Origin: Brucella sp. BE17
GTDB lineage: Bacteria > Pseudomonadota > Alphaproteobacteria > Rhizobiales > Rhizobiaceae
Reading direction: 5' to 3'
Length of the DNA stretch: 64,000 bases
Assembly: GCF_039545455.1 (NCBI RefSeq)
Contig: NZ_CP154468.1
Location: 1,054,001-1,118,000, forward strand
Shown one piece after another: positions 63,450 to 64,000 of this stretch. The notes beneath the pieces were generated by a model. It worked only from the letters and a program-made list of their open reading frames with translations. It had not been told where the DNA came from and made no database searches. A program made the translations under genes and the position numbers. Position 1 is the stretch's first letter; each line of letters begins with the position of its first letter.

Positions 63450-64000
63450 GTTTCTGGGCCGACACGGCTGGACTGAAGGACATGCCCCCTTCTGACTATG
63501 CGTATCATGCGCTGAGCAGTGGATAGTGTTGGCTCATCGAACGTCCGCTTGTTAGCTATGCCCGCCCAAAAGCACCCATTCCGCTTCCCACCCCTTCTCA
63601 GACGTTGAATGCAGGATAAGCGGAACGACCGCTTTGTGAAGCGTGTGTATGTTACATGGATGTCTGTATTGAGGGCGCATAGTGGTCGTTTAATTCCCCA
63701 TAAGCCACGGTCTACGCAGGGTCAATAATAACCAATTGACCGAGCACGAATTCAGCCTATTGGCCTCAATCCCCCTCTCTCCGCCTCGGTGTGACCCATC
63801 CCTTTTCTACGCCAAGGCATCCTATTCACCGCACGGAGAGCCGCGAGGCCTTCCCCCAGCTTGGCATTCCACGCTTCCATGTTCACGGCCCTTTCCGGGC
63901 ATGGGATTATTTAGACTATGGCGGTTAAACCGTACAGGAGCAGCAACAAGGCTTTTTCGCCCTCGCCCGGACAGAAAATGGGCGAGAACGATCCTGCCCG
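63450..64000. other. right end of window, mostly non-coding
   Basis: About 550 bp. The left part is AT-rich and featureless apart from a short repeat-like AACGACCGCTTTGTGAAGCG near 63620. At 63918 an ATG opens a frame (MAVKPYRSSNKAFSPSPGQK) that runs off the window. It may be the start of a gene, but 27 codons are not enough to tell. Confidence 0.4.

Overview
The window looks like chromosomal DNA of an alphaproteobacterium of the Hyphomicrobiales, probably near Brucella/Ochrobactrum or the mesorhizobia. This is inferred from protein style (FecI/FecR/FhuF iron genes, a CUT1 sugar ABC system, an FseA/QseM/ArdA set as on Mesorhizobium ICEs) and not from any rRNA or marker gene. No rRNA, intact tRNA or CRISPR array was seen.

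Region 1 (1-18.8 kb) is metabolic. It opens with a Fec-type siderophore regulon on the minus strand: TonB receptor (cut by the window edge), FecR anti-sigma, FecI sigma and FhuF ferric reductase. IS3 debris follows (4.1-5.7 kb), then a ClC-type anion transporter. From 8.3 to 18.7 kb lies a coherent catabolic locus. A six-gene minus-strand operon carries two permeases, a sulfatase, an ABC ATPase, a polyol-type dehydrogenase and a formylglycine-generating enzyme. It is followed by a LysR regulator and a divergent plus-strand pair of solute-binding protein and second sulfatase. Both sulfatases carry the CTPSR maturation motif and lack signal peptides, and the FGE keeps both catalytic cysteines. 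The inferred role is import of a small sulfated, probably sugar-like, compound, desulfation in the cytoplasm and oxidation of the freed polyol.

Region 2 (18.8-28 kb) is a graveyard and mobile zone: an IS3 remnant, a TIR-like defence gene broken by an in-frame TGA, a tandem-HTH gene broken by an in-frame TAA, a truncated PIN-GNAT-ASCH gene cut by an IS66 element (23.24-25.68 kb), and an ICE remnant with a QseM-like antiactivator, a two-ORF FseA-like activator that needs a +1 frameshift, and ArdA.

Region 3 (28-63.5 kb) is a dense defence island. In order: SIR2-like protein; complete Lamassu-type operon (Cap4/DUF4297 nuclease, LmuC, SMC-like LmuB); intact tandem-HTH protein; HNH nuclease; a compact operon of HTH-ASCH, PIN-GNAT-ASCH and P-loop proteins behind a perfect palindromic operator; a third relative of the tandem-HTH family; a membrane protein split by a fresh IS3 insertion; a RES-domain protein; an HNH/unknown/minimal-nucleotidyltransferase operon with a nonsense codon in the HNH gene; a 2146-residue Avs-like STAND NTPase; an HsdR_N-like nuclease-ATPase; a small protein next to a second RES protein; and a helicase-nuclease with a small downstream gene.

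The modules of Region 3 are separated by at least six same-orientation copies of a degenerate intergenic element of about 50-185 bp (28.0, 35.0, 39.3, 44.5, 53.4, 56.6 kb). It contains a tRNA T-arm-like end and conserved GC-rich blocks. I read these as relics of a repeatedly used attachment site or as cassette boundaries. The most novel items are the PIN-GNAT-ASCH/HTH-ASCH operon, the ELYxxVW-type HTH family with three members here, and this boundary element.
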